Assembly (NCBI RefSeq): GCF_052857255.1
Contig: NC_135507.1
Span: forward strand, 76,131,850 to 76,195,849
DNA: 64,000 nucleotides
Direction of reading: 5' to 3'
DNA from: Amblyomma americanum
Lineage: Eukaryota > Arthropoda > Arachnida > Ixodida > Ixodidae
The notes under the pieces are model-generated. The model was given only the letters and a program-made list of their open reading frames with translations, made no database searches and was not told the origin of the DNA. The position numbers were made by a program, and so were the translations under genes. Positions 22,245 through 31,985 of this stretch are shown in pieces. The first letter of the stretch is position 1, and each line of letters opens with the position of its first letter.

Positions 22245-24000
22245 CAAGCGTTTGCAAGGTTATTTTTCTGTTGCAGGATTTGTGTTGGCTGTACCCAAAC
22301 TTCGCAATAAGAGGAACTCAAAGTGTACGTTATGCACATCTCTTTCAAAAGAGACCCTTTTGCGGCGCTTTCCAAGTTCTCCGGTGTGGTCATGATCTCC
22401 TCACCGAGATCCTTGCTTCGAGCCACCTACTTTGATGCGATATAGCTAACCGCCGTTTAAGTATCCACCGCAGTTCATGGGAGGTCATCCAGCTTGTCAT
22501 CGTATTCATCAGATTCTTGGCAGAATTTGAGTTGTCGAATACATACGTCACAAACGAGTCACTATCAGTTCGATGCGCTTGTCACGCCAAGTGCCTGCCC
22601 TGAAAGGCGATCGAGGAAACGACGGTGATGGGTCAGCGTATCTTTTCATCATAAGTGCCTTATCCAGCTGTCGCTTAAGACAAGGTTTTGTGCAAAATAG
22701 TTGTTTCTGTCGTGCTCAATGAATTGCCACACCTGTGTGATCAGCCAGAGACTAATGGCCATTGTTTTGCTCTGTGGCTTGATGGTGTTTTTAAGAGCCA
22801 TACTTCAGCGTACTCTGAGAACTCCTTGTCTTTTTATGCTCATGGGACTGTCTAGCCTCTGGAAGAGCCGCATGTAGGCACGCAGAAACGCCACGTTCAA
22901 CTATGATCTATTCCAGTAATTCTTTGCAGGTTTCCCGTGGAAATTCACCTCCTTGTTTTCAAAATCCATTGAAGCGTTCGTAGGCTCCAAAAGAAAGGAA
23001 GGTTTTATGAGATATACCGAATTTTCGCAAGGCCAGAAAGATTGAAAAAGTTCTTCACTCTCTTATGCAGGACACTACAAAACAACATCACAAAAGCGTC
23101 GTTTGAGTGTGTCACATTTGTCACACAATATCAGAAATATCCGAAGCTTCGCGGAGGACTCCGAGAGGGTAGCTCTCCGGGTTTCGCGAACTGGTGCCCG
23201 TTGTCACCATGCCTGATGCACATGTCAAAGCGCTGCTGGATCATGTTTGCTAGGGTGTCTGTCTGGATGCCCGCTCACATTGTGGCCACAAGGCCATACC
23301 ACAAGGTGTATTTTTTCAGTAAAAAGGTATATTTAGCAACACTGCACAGCTTGATACAGCTTACTATTTCGTCGCCTGATTAGCTGCTTGTTTAGACCCA
23401 CTTTTTTCACAGAGGAATTCTGTTTGGCAGTTCTGTATGTGGGCGGAGCTTCACTGCAGACCTTGAGTTCAAAAATTCGCCAGTATGAATGATTAAACCT
23501 TTTACACCCTGGGTATCATCTGCGATACTGTCTGTAAAAATGATTCTGATCTGTGTTCATAGAAATACATGTGCTCTCCTTCTCTACGTAATAAAAGCAA
23601 AGCAGCTTTATTTGTGCTGTAGTAACCTTTTTCTCAAGTGGCCTCCCAGTTTTCTTTTACATTTTACCGATTAATAGAGCTTCAGTGATCCGACGTTTTC
23701 AATGACTCGGCATTACACTGTTAAACAGGCAAAGAAAAGAGAAAAACTGGTGCTTAGGTTACGCATTTTCAGTCTCAGACTTAGCAAGAGAGTACAGTCG
23801 AACGTTGCTAAGCTCATGGAGCACGGCCTTTGAACACCGTCCATAGTCATCGTTTCGAAGCCGAAATGCTGATGGAGGATTAAGTAATATGTGGGCAATT
23901 GTCCGGCGACCAAAGCCGCGTGCACGTTCGGTTCTAAATCTCGTGCACAGTGCGGAGCGGTGAACAAGCTTAATAGCATGTTTGTGCAAAGTAAAAGAAG
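22245..24000. other. centre of the inverted structure, no gene recognised
   Basis: This is unique-looking sequence between the two arms. Short ORFs show no known domain. Confidence 0.4.
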
Positions 24001-24009
24001 CCAATGAAA

Positions 24010-24090
24010 ACAAATACCCGAAGTGGGATTCGAACCCACGGCGGGACGAATAAAACAGCATCCCAGGCCACTGCACGAGAGCACAAAGCT
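24010..24090 (-). repeat. tRNA-like B-box remnant
   Basis: On the minus strand GTGGGTTCGAATCCCAC forms a perfect T-arm (24024-24040). The acceptor strands do not pair and the A box is weak, so this is not a functional tRNA. It may be the head of another tRNA-related SINE or a decayed tRNA. Confidence 0.4.
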
Positions 24091-24539
24091 ATCGCCGCAG
24101 CCGGAGACGCCTTGTGTTGAACTGCAACTCATTCTCGCACTGGAATTGCACACCATCGTCTTCATGAATTACCATCTGATGACGAGACAGAATTTTGTCT
24201 TCATCATCGTCGATATCGTTAATGCAATTCTTCTTTTGTGCGTTTACAGAATTTCGGCAAAAATTCCGTCATCTCCTCCGTTCCACAAAAATATCGAGCC
24301 CTAGAAACAAACTTTTGCTCCAAGTAGTTTTACAACGAATTATGTAGCCAAAAAAAACATTAGGCGGTGAATTGATTTAAGAATAAGAACGCGCAGACGG
24401 CTGACCGTGGCTTGTTGACACAATTCGAACCAATGCGGGCAGTGGGAAGGAGACGAGTGAATGAGATGGTTGGAGCAAACATTTTCCAGCTCCGGTACAG
24501 TACCACAACACCACCACAACAGTTTTGTGCCGTTCCAGA

Positions 24540-24765
24540 GCGAGTACCGGGACGGCGTTATGCAGCCGGGCGCCAGCAGCCGTCGAAACGAGAAGGCCCG
24601 AAGGCCACCGATGGCGAAGTGGCCACGTGGCCCAATGTGGTGGCGCCCATGCTGCCCGCGCTGTAGAGCATCGCCAAGTGGCGTTGCTGCTGGAGGGACG
24701 GATGGACGGAGCATCCCCTTTGAAACGGAGGGATGGCAGTTGCCACTATGCTTAGCTTTTTTATG
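24540..24765 (+). repeat. fragment of dispersed repeat (GGACGGATGGACGGAGC block)
   Basis: The block GGACGGATGGACGGAGCATC followed by CCCCTTTGAAACGGAGGGAT resembles a sequence I recall as common in tick genomes (GAGCGTCCCCTTTGGAACGG type). The ORFs on both strands are products of GC-rich composition. Assignment is from memory and weak. Confidence 0.3.
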
Positions 24766-24904
24766 TATTTTTATTTAAATGTGTTGTAAGGCTCACCAGC
24801 TGCGAAGCAACTCAAGTCTGAACTTTTTCTGTCAATAGATGGCAGCACTTAAGTACCACTAAAAGGAGGGAACTTCTATTACCCCTCCAGGTGTGTGAAT
24901 TCTA

Positions 24905-25443
24905 CCCTGACACCTCTTTGACCGCAGCACGAAAGTATTAGTTCTTCTGCGAACAAAAGCACAGATTCGGAAGCACAAACGAATAACCCCTCTCAAGGGG
25001 TGATGGGCAGAGAATAGACCTTTTTCCAGTAATTCACCACTTAGCTGCCACAAGAAAAAGTACGTTTTCCGGTTTGGGTCCCCCTAAGCTCCCTGCCATC
25101 TTCTCTGTGAAAATTCATTTACAATGGTAGGCTGGGGGTATACAGCTTGTAGTTAGAAGCAGTGTTGGTTTCGGCTAGCCAGAACAGACAAGTGTGAGTC
25201 ATCTTTTGATGCACCTTGGAAACACCTCCCCCTTGGCACTTCGGCCGGCTATTCCGCATTCCGCGTATTCCTCCGCCACCACACACAATACAAGCGTGGT
25301 GGCCATGTGCGAGTGTGGACGCCGATTCGATGACACAGCCTCAGTGAAAAGCTTTATGCGCTCTAATTACACTGCCAGTGTTTATTTTGCATTGTCTTCT
25401 CGAAACTGTTGTACTACTTGTTTGAGTTCAAAACTGTTGGCGT
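24905..25443 (-). repeat. inverted-repeat arm, terminal part (- copy)
   Basis: The reverse complement matches 21410-22054: AATGCAAAATAAACACTGGC, GAATCGGCGTCCACAC, CTTGTATTG and CTAATACTTTCGTG all recur in order. It is cut at 25443 by the Gypsy insertion, and the arm continues beyond 30880. Confidence 0.8.
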
Positions 25444-26395
25444 TGTTAGATGCGGGGCTTCTCTCCCGTAGCAGGCCACCGGTGTTGGGGGATTGCGCTT
25501 CGATCCCACCGCTGCCACCAGTTGTTAGATGCGGGCCCCTGGTTCGCCTGTGCCGTCTCTCGCCAAGGTCGGTGTCCCCGGGTTCCGGATCGGGAGACTG
25601 CTGTAGTGGGGTTGACGAAGAGATGAGAGGGTCTTCGAGGTGAAGGAGAGACTGAAGGGTTTATTTACATTTATACAAAGATTGAAAGAGTGAATCGGGA
25701 GCTGGCGAACACACGCCAGATCGCTGCTTAAATAGGGTCCGCTGTCCCCAGGTCCCTAGTTGGGGAATCTAGTTCATTAAAAATGCGTCGAATCACTGTG
25801 ATGTAGATCACGTGTCCAGTCTTCCGGGTCCGCCCCCATCCACACACTCTTGCCACTTCTGGCAGATTAGTGTCCGCGCTGTCCAGGCTTCAGTGATGAA
25901 TAGCCCGAAGGGGGTCCCATTGAGAGCGTTGAAGGTCAGTCACCTGCACTTCACAGCGGTAGTGTGGGGGCGAATGGATCCCACCGCAGTTCGCAGAAGC
26001 TGTCACGTAGAGCGTGGGAAAGCACAGTCCAAGTCGAAGTTGTTTTCGAAGCACGAAGATTCCAGAGACGTTGGCTTAGCCAAACCCGGCCGCATTTGTC
26101 ACGGCTGATTTGCAGTTCCGCCGCTCGCCGGCTCCCCCGCCGTCCCCTCCGGGAGAAAAATGTCCCGGGTTGGTCCGGCGTTGAGAACAAAAGACAGGTT
26201 CACTAAAGCCTTTCTCAGACAGCGGGGAGCCGTTTCACCCCTTAAACAGCAGGGGGGGGGGGAATGACCCTTGTAGACGCCACCACCTGCACTCGTAGCG
26301 CTGCAACCACATCGACGGCCCTTTGAAGCCTCGGTAGATTGATGAGTCCCAGTGGCTTTAATATTCTTGGCATGTTGGCGTCTCCAAACGTAACA
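25444..26395 (-). repeat. 3' LTR of the Gypsy element (extended)
   Basis: In minus orientation it begins TGTTACGTTTGGAGACGCC at 26395. The core ends with CTAACA at 25523, but the repeat continues for 79 bp (25522-25444) through a primer-binding-site copy (25501-25520) to a second CTAACA. The TSD places the true end at 25444. TTTAAATAAG-like sequence near 25730 could be a promoter element. Confidence 0.85.
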
Positions 26396-26878
26396 GCTCC
26401 TCCGCGGCCAGGACAATCTCGATCGGCCAGTGGTCACAATCACTGGTCGAGGAGAGATGACTTGAGTTGTAGCGTGGGAGGCCCTTCTGCATCTTGTCTG
26501 CAAGCACAGAGTAGAGTCCTAAACCTCGGACAACGGAGGCATTAGTCGAAATCAGCCACTCAACATGGCGCCACTCCCCAGGCAGTGCACGAAATTCACC
26601 CGAGAGCCGCCAGGCTGTTTTGCAATACTACTGCATTGTCAATGTAAACGTAAGCACAAAATTTTGTAGCTGACAGCAGTAATCTCGGCTACTAAGAACA
26701 GCTTCCATGTCTGCCAAATTCGCTGCCAAAGTCCGATTCGCCGAACACGGCTTGAAGAGAGGTGGCAAATTTGGAAGCAAAAGAAAAAGGATAATAGGAC
26801 ACCACGCCAAAACAAAGCTAACTAGCACCTAAAAAAAATACGAAAAGGCACCGAATTGCCACCGAACGGATACCTCAA
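26396..26878 (-). other. Gypsy internal region before the 3' LTR
   Basis: Non-coding. A purine-rich GCGGAGGAGC directly before the 3' LTR (26405-26396) is the likely polypurine tract for plus-strand priming. Confidence 0.5.
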
Positions 26879-27532
26879 TTATGGGAATAACCTGCTCAAT
26901 CCGTCGGCATTGCCATGACATTTGCCCCTTTTGTATCGCACAGAAAAGTTATATTGCTGGAGGGCTAGACTCCATCGAAGCAAGCGGCCATTCTTGGGCG
27001 ACATTTGACGCAGCCATGTAAGCGGACAATGATCTGTCTCGAAAGTAAATTTCGCCCCGTAAACATAACAGGCTAGCTTCTGTGCGGCCCAAACCAGACA
27101 AGCGCATTCCTTTTCCGAAGCGCTGTAGGCTTCTTCCCTTACGGTTAACTTCCTGCTAGCATAAAGGATAGGGTGCTCCTCATTGTCGTCTCCGACTTGG
27201 CTTAATACGACCCCCATACCCCGGTCGCTGGCGTCACACTGGACCACGAATTCCTTGCTGTAGTCCGGCGCGCGTAACCCGGGCCGCGAAACCAGCACGC
27301 TCTTCAAGCTCTGAAACGAAATTTCTTTTGCTGCGTCCCAGATAACGCTATTCGGCTTTTCTTGGCGAAGCGCATCGGTCAAAGGACTTGCTAGCTGTGA
27401 ATAGTTGGGTATGTACCTTTGGTAGTACCCCACCAGACCCAGAAATGACCGTACAACCGTCTTAGTTCGGGGCTGCGGGAATTCAGCGATAGGGGCTATC
27501 TTGAGGTCTGACGGCCTCCTCGTCCCCATCAC
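26879..27532 (-). pseudogene. Pol remnant: end of RT and RNase H
   Basis: A 217-aa frame starts at the connection after the RT palm (FLGLVGYYQRYIPNYSQLA), continues through the RNase H domain of Ty3/Gypsy Pol (FVVQCDASDRGMGVVLSQ, ILYASRKLT, CLVWAAQKL, ETDHCPLTWL) and ends NADGLSRLFP before a stop. RNase H normally degrades the RNA of RNA/DNA hybrids in the particle. The catalytic RT box, protease and integrase are missing, so it cannot support retrotransposition. Its frame is open over the entire remnant, which agrees with a recent origin. Confidence 0.85.
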
Positions 27533-28145
27533 TTGTACAGAAAGCTGCTACAGCTGTTCTCCGCAGAAGTCTGTAGCCTCACTTCATTCGCTTAATCTTT
27601 GAATAGCAAAATCGGCTAGCTAACCCAGCGCCGCTAAACACAGGTACTCAAATGGGCACAAATTCACGTACTTTCATTGCCTCTGCAATGCGTTAGCTAC
27701 ACTATCGCGAATGAAACAAACGTTTGGTATCTAACTATGGCCCCCAACAAAACTTGTCGTCCGGTATTTGCTAAAGATACAAAGCGAAACGTGCGCTCAA
27801 AATTCAAACACAAAGAAATTTGCTTACTCGGAACGGTTCTACATAAGCAAACAGCTTATCATCAACTCGGGATATGTCTTCGCTGAACTCCTGTGAGTGC
27901 CTTTATCACTTAGTAGCATCTCAAAGATAAACACGTCCTTTCTAACCCAATCGCCCAATTAACTTTATTTAAGTGTCAAGAAAACAGTGACACTTGATCA
28001 AATCTAAATTTTTTAACCTAAAACAAAGTAGCATTTCCTTTCCCGATTTTACACGCACACACAAAAAAGCGGAATAAAAAAAAAACAGCTACTTCGAATT
28101 GCTACGCGGGGTCAAACATGGCTCACCACCCCCGCGTCGAAAGGA
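27533..28145 (-). other. Gypsy internal gap between Gag-like ORF and Pol remnant
   Basis: It has no coding similarity that I recognise, in the place where protease and RT should lie. It probably contains the junction of the internal deletion or replacement. Confidence 0.5.
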
Positions 28146-29774
28146 TTAGTCCTTCAGCCGCGCCCTCCGGGGTCGCGCTCTGACTGATTGTACGACTGTC
28201 ACCTCGTGACAAAGGGCCACTGAAAGAAGACATTCCTGATCGCTATTGTCCTCTCCACAGTCCCTCGACGCGCTCAGTAGGCCCCGGTAGCCCATGCAGT
28301 GCCGATAACCGATTCCGGGCGACGGACAGCGACCGGAGCGAGAAGCTGCTCTCTGTTCTCGCCCCAAGCAAGCCCGCCTACCCTTTCGCCCTGCGCGCTT
28401 CCTCGAATACAGTGCGGAAAGTGCAGGACGCATCCTTCTCCAGAGCGCGCGCTGAACATGCCGGCGTGCGCGGTCTCTGTTGCTGGACCACTGCGCTCGC
28501 ATGCGCCGGGTGTCCCGCGATCTAGCGCCCTCTGATCTCTCCTGCCACTTTGCCTTTTTCTTTACCGCCTTTCTGTCAGGTCGGGGTTGTCTGGGTCTTA
28601 ATGCCGGCCGATGCCCTTTCAAGAGCCTCGCTTCTGTTCTGCTTGGTAGACGCGTTTTTCTCTTTCTGTTACTGCGGTCACCTTCAGAAGCATCTGCGCG
28701 TGCCGCCTGACCAGTAACTTTAGCGGCAAAATTACTAGGTCCCATGCGGGAAGTCTTTTCTTTCGCTTCTGCCGCACTTTTATCTGTGCTAACGTTAGCA
28801 CCTGTCTGCGCCCCTGCATTTAGGGCTCGGCATTTCAACCTTTTTTTCTTGGTCCGTGCCCTCTTCCTGTTTTTACGTCTAGACACTTCCGTTTGTGTCT
28901 CCTGATCGCAACTAGCTTGATCTAGTTTTTCAGAGGCACCTCGGAGACCTTCATCCAATTGCAAACTGGCCGCTTTGCCTTCGCAGGTCAGTGTCAGCTC
29001 CACACCGCTGACAGACGGACCTTCCGCGGCCCCCGAGTTGGGCAGTTCGTTTTCCTGAAGGCAGTCCTCCACCGCCCGCTTATCGGCGTGAGCGCTTACC
29101 CCTGAAACGCCCTGCTCGTCTGCAATTGAGCTTTCGTCCTCTGTGTCAGCGTGGCTTTCGATACAGCGTTTCGACACACTTACAGCTCCGCAATCTTCAT
29201 GCAGGTTGTGCGCTGTTTCACAGTACTGTCTGTCCAACTGGAACGATCCGGCCTGACTCGCTCTCTCAGGAGTCTTGCCTCTCGAGATCTCATCATCCAG
29301 TTTCTTTAGCTCATACGTATGCGCTGTTTCACAATACTGTTTTACGTCGTCATGTCTGTCCAACTGGAACGATCCGGCCTGACTCGCTCTCTCTGGAGTC
29401 TTGCCTCTCGAGATCTCATCTTCCAGTTCCTTTCTCTCATGCGCAAGCTGCAACCTTCTGAGCTCCCATTTCTTTTTCTCTGCCGCTAGCCTTTGTTCCT
29501 CTATGTTTCTCCGCTCATCTTCCTTTTTCTTTCGCTCAGCTTCCTTTTTCTTTCGCTCAGCTTTGAGGAGTTCCCACGTATCGGTAATTATTCCTTCCTC
29601 GGCGGTTTCCAAGAGCAATTTGCAAATGTCCATCTTTTTTATCTTAACCCCTAAATCTACACCCAACTCTTCGCACAATGACAGCAAATCTGACCTTAGC
29701 AACTTCATTAGGTCCATGTTTGCTGCTCTGAGCCTTGACTTTGCTGAACAACCGTTGACGTGAGCTACACACAC
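28146..29774 (-). CDS. Gag-like coiled-coil protein of the Gypsy element
   Basis: The 542-aa open frame is intact. The better start may be MDLMKLLRSDLL at 29717, because that N-terminus (SDLLSLCEELGVDLG...KMDICKLLLE) resembles the N-terminal helix domain of arthropod Ty3/Gypsy Gags. It is followed by a highly charged coiled coil (AERKKKEAERKKKEDERR...). A segment with DEISRGKTPERASQAGSFQ is tandemly repeated twice. The C-terminal third is Arg/Lys-rich and basic. No capsid (major homology-like) region and no CCHC zinc knuckle can be seen, so a normal particle-forming Gag is not complete. It could still bind nucleic acid through the basic tail. It precedes the Pol remnant on the same strand with a 613-bp non-coding gap that probably contains the deletion scar. 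Confidence 0.75.
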   Translation of the reverse strand: MCVAHVNGCSAKSRLRAANMDLMKLLRSDLLSLCEELGVDLGVKIKKMDICKLLLETAEEGIITDTWELLKAERKKKEAERKKKEDERRNIEEQRLAAEKKKWELRRLQLAHERKELEDEISRGKTPERASQAGSFQLDRHDDVKQYCETAHTYELKKLDDEISRGKTPERASQAGSFQLDRQYCETAHNLHEDCGAVSVSKRCIESHADTEDESSIADEQGVSGVSAHADKRAVEDCLQENELPNSGAAEGPSVSGVELTLTCEGKAASLQLDEGLRGASEKLDQASCDQETQTEVSRRKNRKRARTKKKRLKCRALNAGAQTGANVSTDKSAAEAKEKTSRMGPSNFAAKVTGQAARADASEGDRSNRKRKTRLPSRTEARLLKGHRPALRPRQPRPDRKAVKKKAKWQERSEGARSRDTRRMRAQWSSNRDRARRHVQRALWRRMRPALSALYSRKRAGRKGRRACLGREQRAASRSGRCPSPGIGYRHCMGYRGLLSASRDCGEDNSDQECLLSVALCHEVTVVQSVRARPRRARLKD

Positions 29775-29901
29775 TCAGACTCACTGATCAACTTCCCTCG
29801 ATTCCCAGCAGTTCAATGTATTAACCCAAACAATTGAAGCCTGGCGAATCTCAAGCAAAGTTCAAGCACTCACCCACGGAAGCAACACCACGCCGCATGG
29901 T

Positions 29902-30005
29902 CGATCCAACCGCTGCCAACCAGTTGTTAGATGCGGGGCTCCAAGTTCCATAGCAGGCCACCGGTGTTGGGGGGGGATTTCGCTTCGATCCCACCGCTGC
30001 CACCA
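29902..30005 (-). promoter_or_regulatory. duplicated primer binding sites
   Basis: On the minus strand TGGTGGCAGCGGTGGGATCG (30005-29986) lies 2 nt after the LTR core and is complementary to a tRNA 3' end ending ...CCGCTGCCACCA, as in tRNA-Leu. A second, altered copy TGGTTGGCAGCGGTTGGATCG (29922-29902) lies 2 nt after the extended LTR. Either could prime; the TSD favours the second for the last transposition. Confidence 0.7.
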
Positions 30006-30880
30006 GTTGTTAGATGCGGGCCCCTGGTTCGCCTGTGCCGTCTCTCGCCAAGGTCGGTGTCCCCGGGTTCCGGATCGGGAGACTGCTGTAGTGGGGTTGA
30101 CGAAGAGATGAGAGGGTCTTCGAGGTGAAGGAGAGACTGAAGGGTTTATTTACATTTATACAAAGATTGAAAGAGTGAATCGGGAGCTGGCGAACACACG
30201 CCAGATCGCTGCTTAAATAGGGTCCGCTGTCCCCAGGTCCCTAGTTGGGGAATCTAGTTCATTAAAAATGCGTCGAATCACTGTGATGTAGATCACGTGT
30301 CCAGTCTTCCGGGTCCGCCCCCATCCACACACTCTTGCCACTTCTGGCAGATTAGTGTCCGCGCTGTCCAGGCTTCAGTGATGAATAGCCCGAAGGGGGT
30401 CCCATTGAGAGCGTTGAAGGTCAGTCACCTGCACTTCACAGCGGTAGTGTGGGGGCGAATGGATCCCACCGCAGTTCGCAGAAGCTGTCACGTAGAGCGT
30501 GGGAAAGCACAGTCCAAGTCGAAGTTGTTTTCGAAGCACGAAGATTCCAGAGACGTTGGCTTAGCCAAACCCGGCCGCATTTGTCACGGCTGATTTGCAG
30601 TTCCGCCGCTCGCCGGCTCCCCCGCCGTCCCCTCCGGGAGAAAAATGTCCCGGGTTGGTCCGGCGTTGAGAACAAAAGACAGGTTCACTAAAGCCTTTCT
30701 CAGACAGCGGGGAGCCGTTTCACCCCTTAAACAGCAGGGGGGGGGGGAATGACCCTTGTAGACGCCACCACCTGCACTCGTAGCGCTGCAACCACATCGA
30801 CGGCCCTTTGAAGCCTCGGTAGATTGATGAGTCCCAGTGGCTTTAATATTCTTGGCATGTTGGCGTCTCCAAACGTAACA
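29925..30880 (-). repeat. 5' LTR of the Gypsy element (extended)
   Basis: The core 30880-30008 has the same length as the other LTR core. The extension 30007-29925 is 83 bp and differs from the 3' extension in two patches (a longer G run and CTCCAAGTTCCA in place of CTTCTCTCCCG on the plus strand). Confidence 0.85.
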
Positions 30881-31431
30881 GCGTGCAGGAATATCACTGT
30901 TATGCGAGATGTAATCAGCGTTATCTGGAAGGATTGCAATCAGGTGCAACTATTTCGACGTTATTCTGGGTTGTTGTTTTTAGCGCCTTATCTTGAAGGT
31001 TCCTCTTCGATGACCCCCCGTGCACGTTTGATGTATCGACATCACCGAATTCTTCAGTTTATTTATGGGCGATAGTCATTTCATTAACTAAATTACTGTT
31101 TAATTACTACGTTTCATGTCTCCTTCACTGCTTATAATTTCACAACGGAAAAAATCAAACTTGGTAAAAGCATGAGATGTGTGGTTTGCAAAAGCACTGA
31201 TATCTTCCTGTTCTATTCGTGGTGACTTCGAACGGAAATTTCGTCATTGCACAAGCGACTTCCGACTGTTCCGGACAAAGTTGCTATCAATGATTTATTT
31301 TTAAAAATAATAAAATTGCAGTATAATAGAAGAAAAGATGGGTGCTAAGCACGCTAATTGTGTGTTCTCTTTCTGTGCATAAAAACGGTAGCAATTTCAT
31401 TATGCACCCGGCTTCTCTCTCTATATATATA

Positions 31432-31686
31432 CATACATCTATGAAGGAAGCCAACAGTCATCGAAGCCAAGGTGCATAGGAGAATGTGTTTATTTTTTTT
31501 ATTTGTAGTGTTGATTAGTGTTAGAATAATTTTTTGATTAATCAGTTGGTTAAAGAAAATTACTTATGAAGCAGCGGAAAAAACAATCATGCCACCGGTG
31601 GGATCCAAACGAACCTTGTTGGTGTGGCTGTTGGCTTCCTTCATATGTTTGTCAAACGAGCCCCTAATTTTCCTTTACCTTCTCTG

Positions 31687-31773
<87 letters not shown>

Positions 31774-31985
31774 TTTATGAAGGGTTGTTTCTTCTGCTGC
31801 TTTATAAGTAATTTTCTATAGGTGATAGATTAATTTAAGTATTATCGCACTGATTAGCACAACAGATTAAAAAATTTAAATCATTTTCTTATGCACCTTG
31901 GTTTCTGTGACTGTTGGCTCCCTTCATAAGTTTGTCAAACGAGTCCCTCATTTCCTTTACTTTGTCTGCTAATATATATTCTTTT
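31432..31985. repeat. TA-flanked palindromic repeat with long (TA)n
   Basis: The left end ATGAAGGAAGCCAACAGTCA (31440) matches the reverse complement of GACTGTTGGCTCCCTTCAT (31910-31929). A third copy, GCTGTTGGCTTCCTTCATA, lies at 31628. Both ends run into TATATA tracts. CATGCCACCGGTGGGATCC at 31590 is typical of this repeat in my recollection of tick sequences. Confidence 0.6.
31690..31771. repeat. (TA)n microsatellite
   Basis: About 40 uninterrupted TA units lie inside the palindromic repeat. Confidence 0.95.

Larger units (their letters stand above)
25444..30880 (-). mobile_element. Gypsy (Ty3) LTR retrotransposon, young, non-autonomous
   Basis: A 5.4 kb unit on the minus strand has long direct repeats at both ends and a GCGT duplication (25440-25443 and 30881-30884). 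It contains a Gag-like ORF (29774-28146) and a Pol remnant with the end of RT plus RNase H (27532-26879). Protease, most of RT and integrase are absent, so enzymes from relatives would be needed. The 873-bp LTR cores have equal length and looked identical wherever I compared them, implying recent insertion into the - arm of the inverted repeat. Confidence 0.9.

Noticed and set aside
24010..24090. Candidate tRNA gene on -
   Set aside because: Only the T-arm/B-box is good. The acceptor stem does not pair and no plausible anticodon arm is present.
24340..24778. Four overlapping ORFs of 62-124 aa
   Set aside because: GC-rich dispersed repeat gives open frames on both strands; no recognisable protein.
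25194..25643. 149-aa ORF on +
   Set aside because: It crosses the border between the inverted-repeat arm and the LTR, so it is a chance frame.
25812..26206. 98- and 80-aa ORFs, repeated identically at 30297-30691
   Set aside because: They lie in the LTRs, which explains the identical duplication. No domain.
28299..29763. ORFs on + of 61-120 aa
   Set aside because: Antisense shadows of the Gag-like frame.
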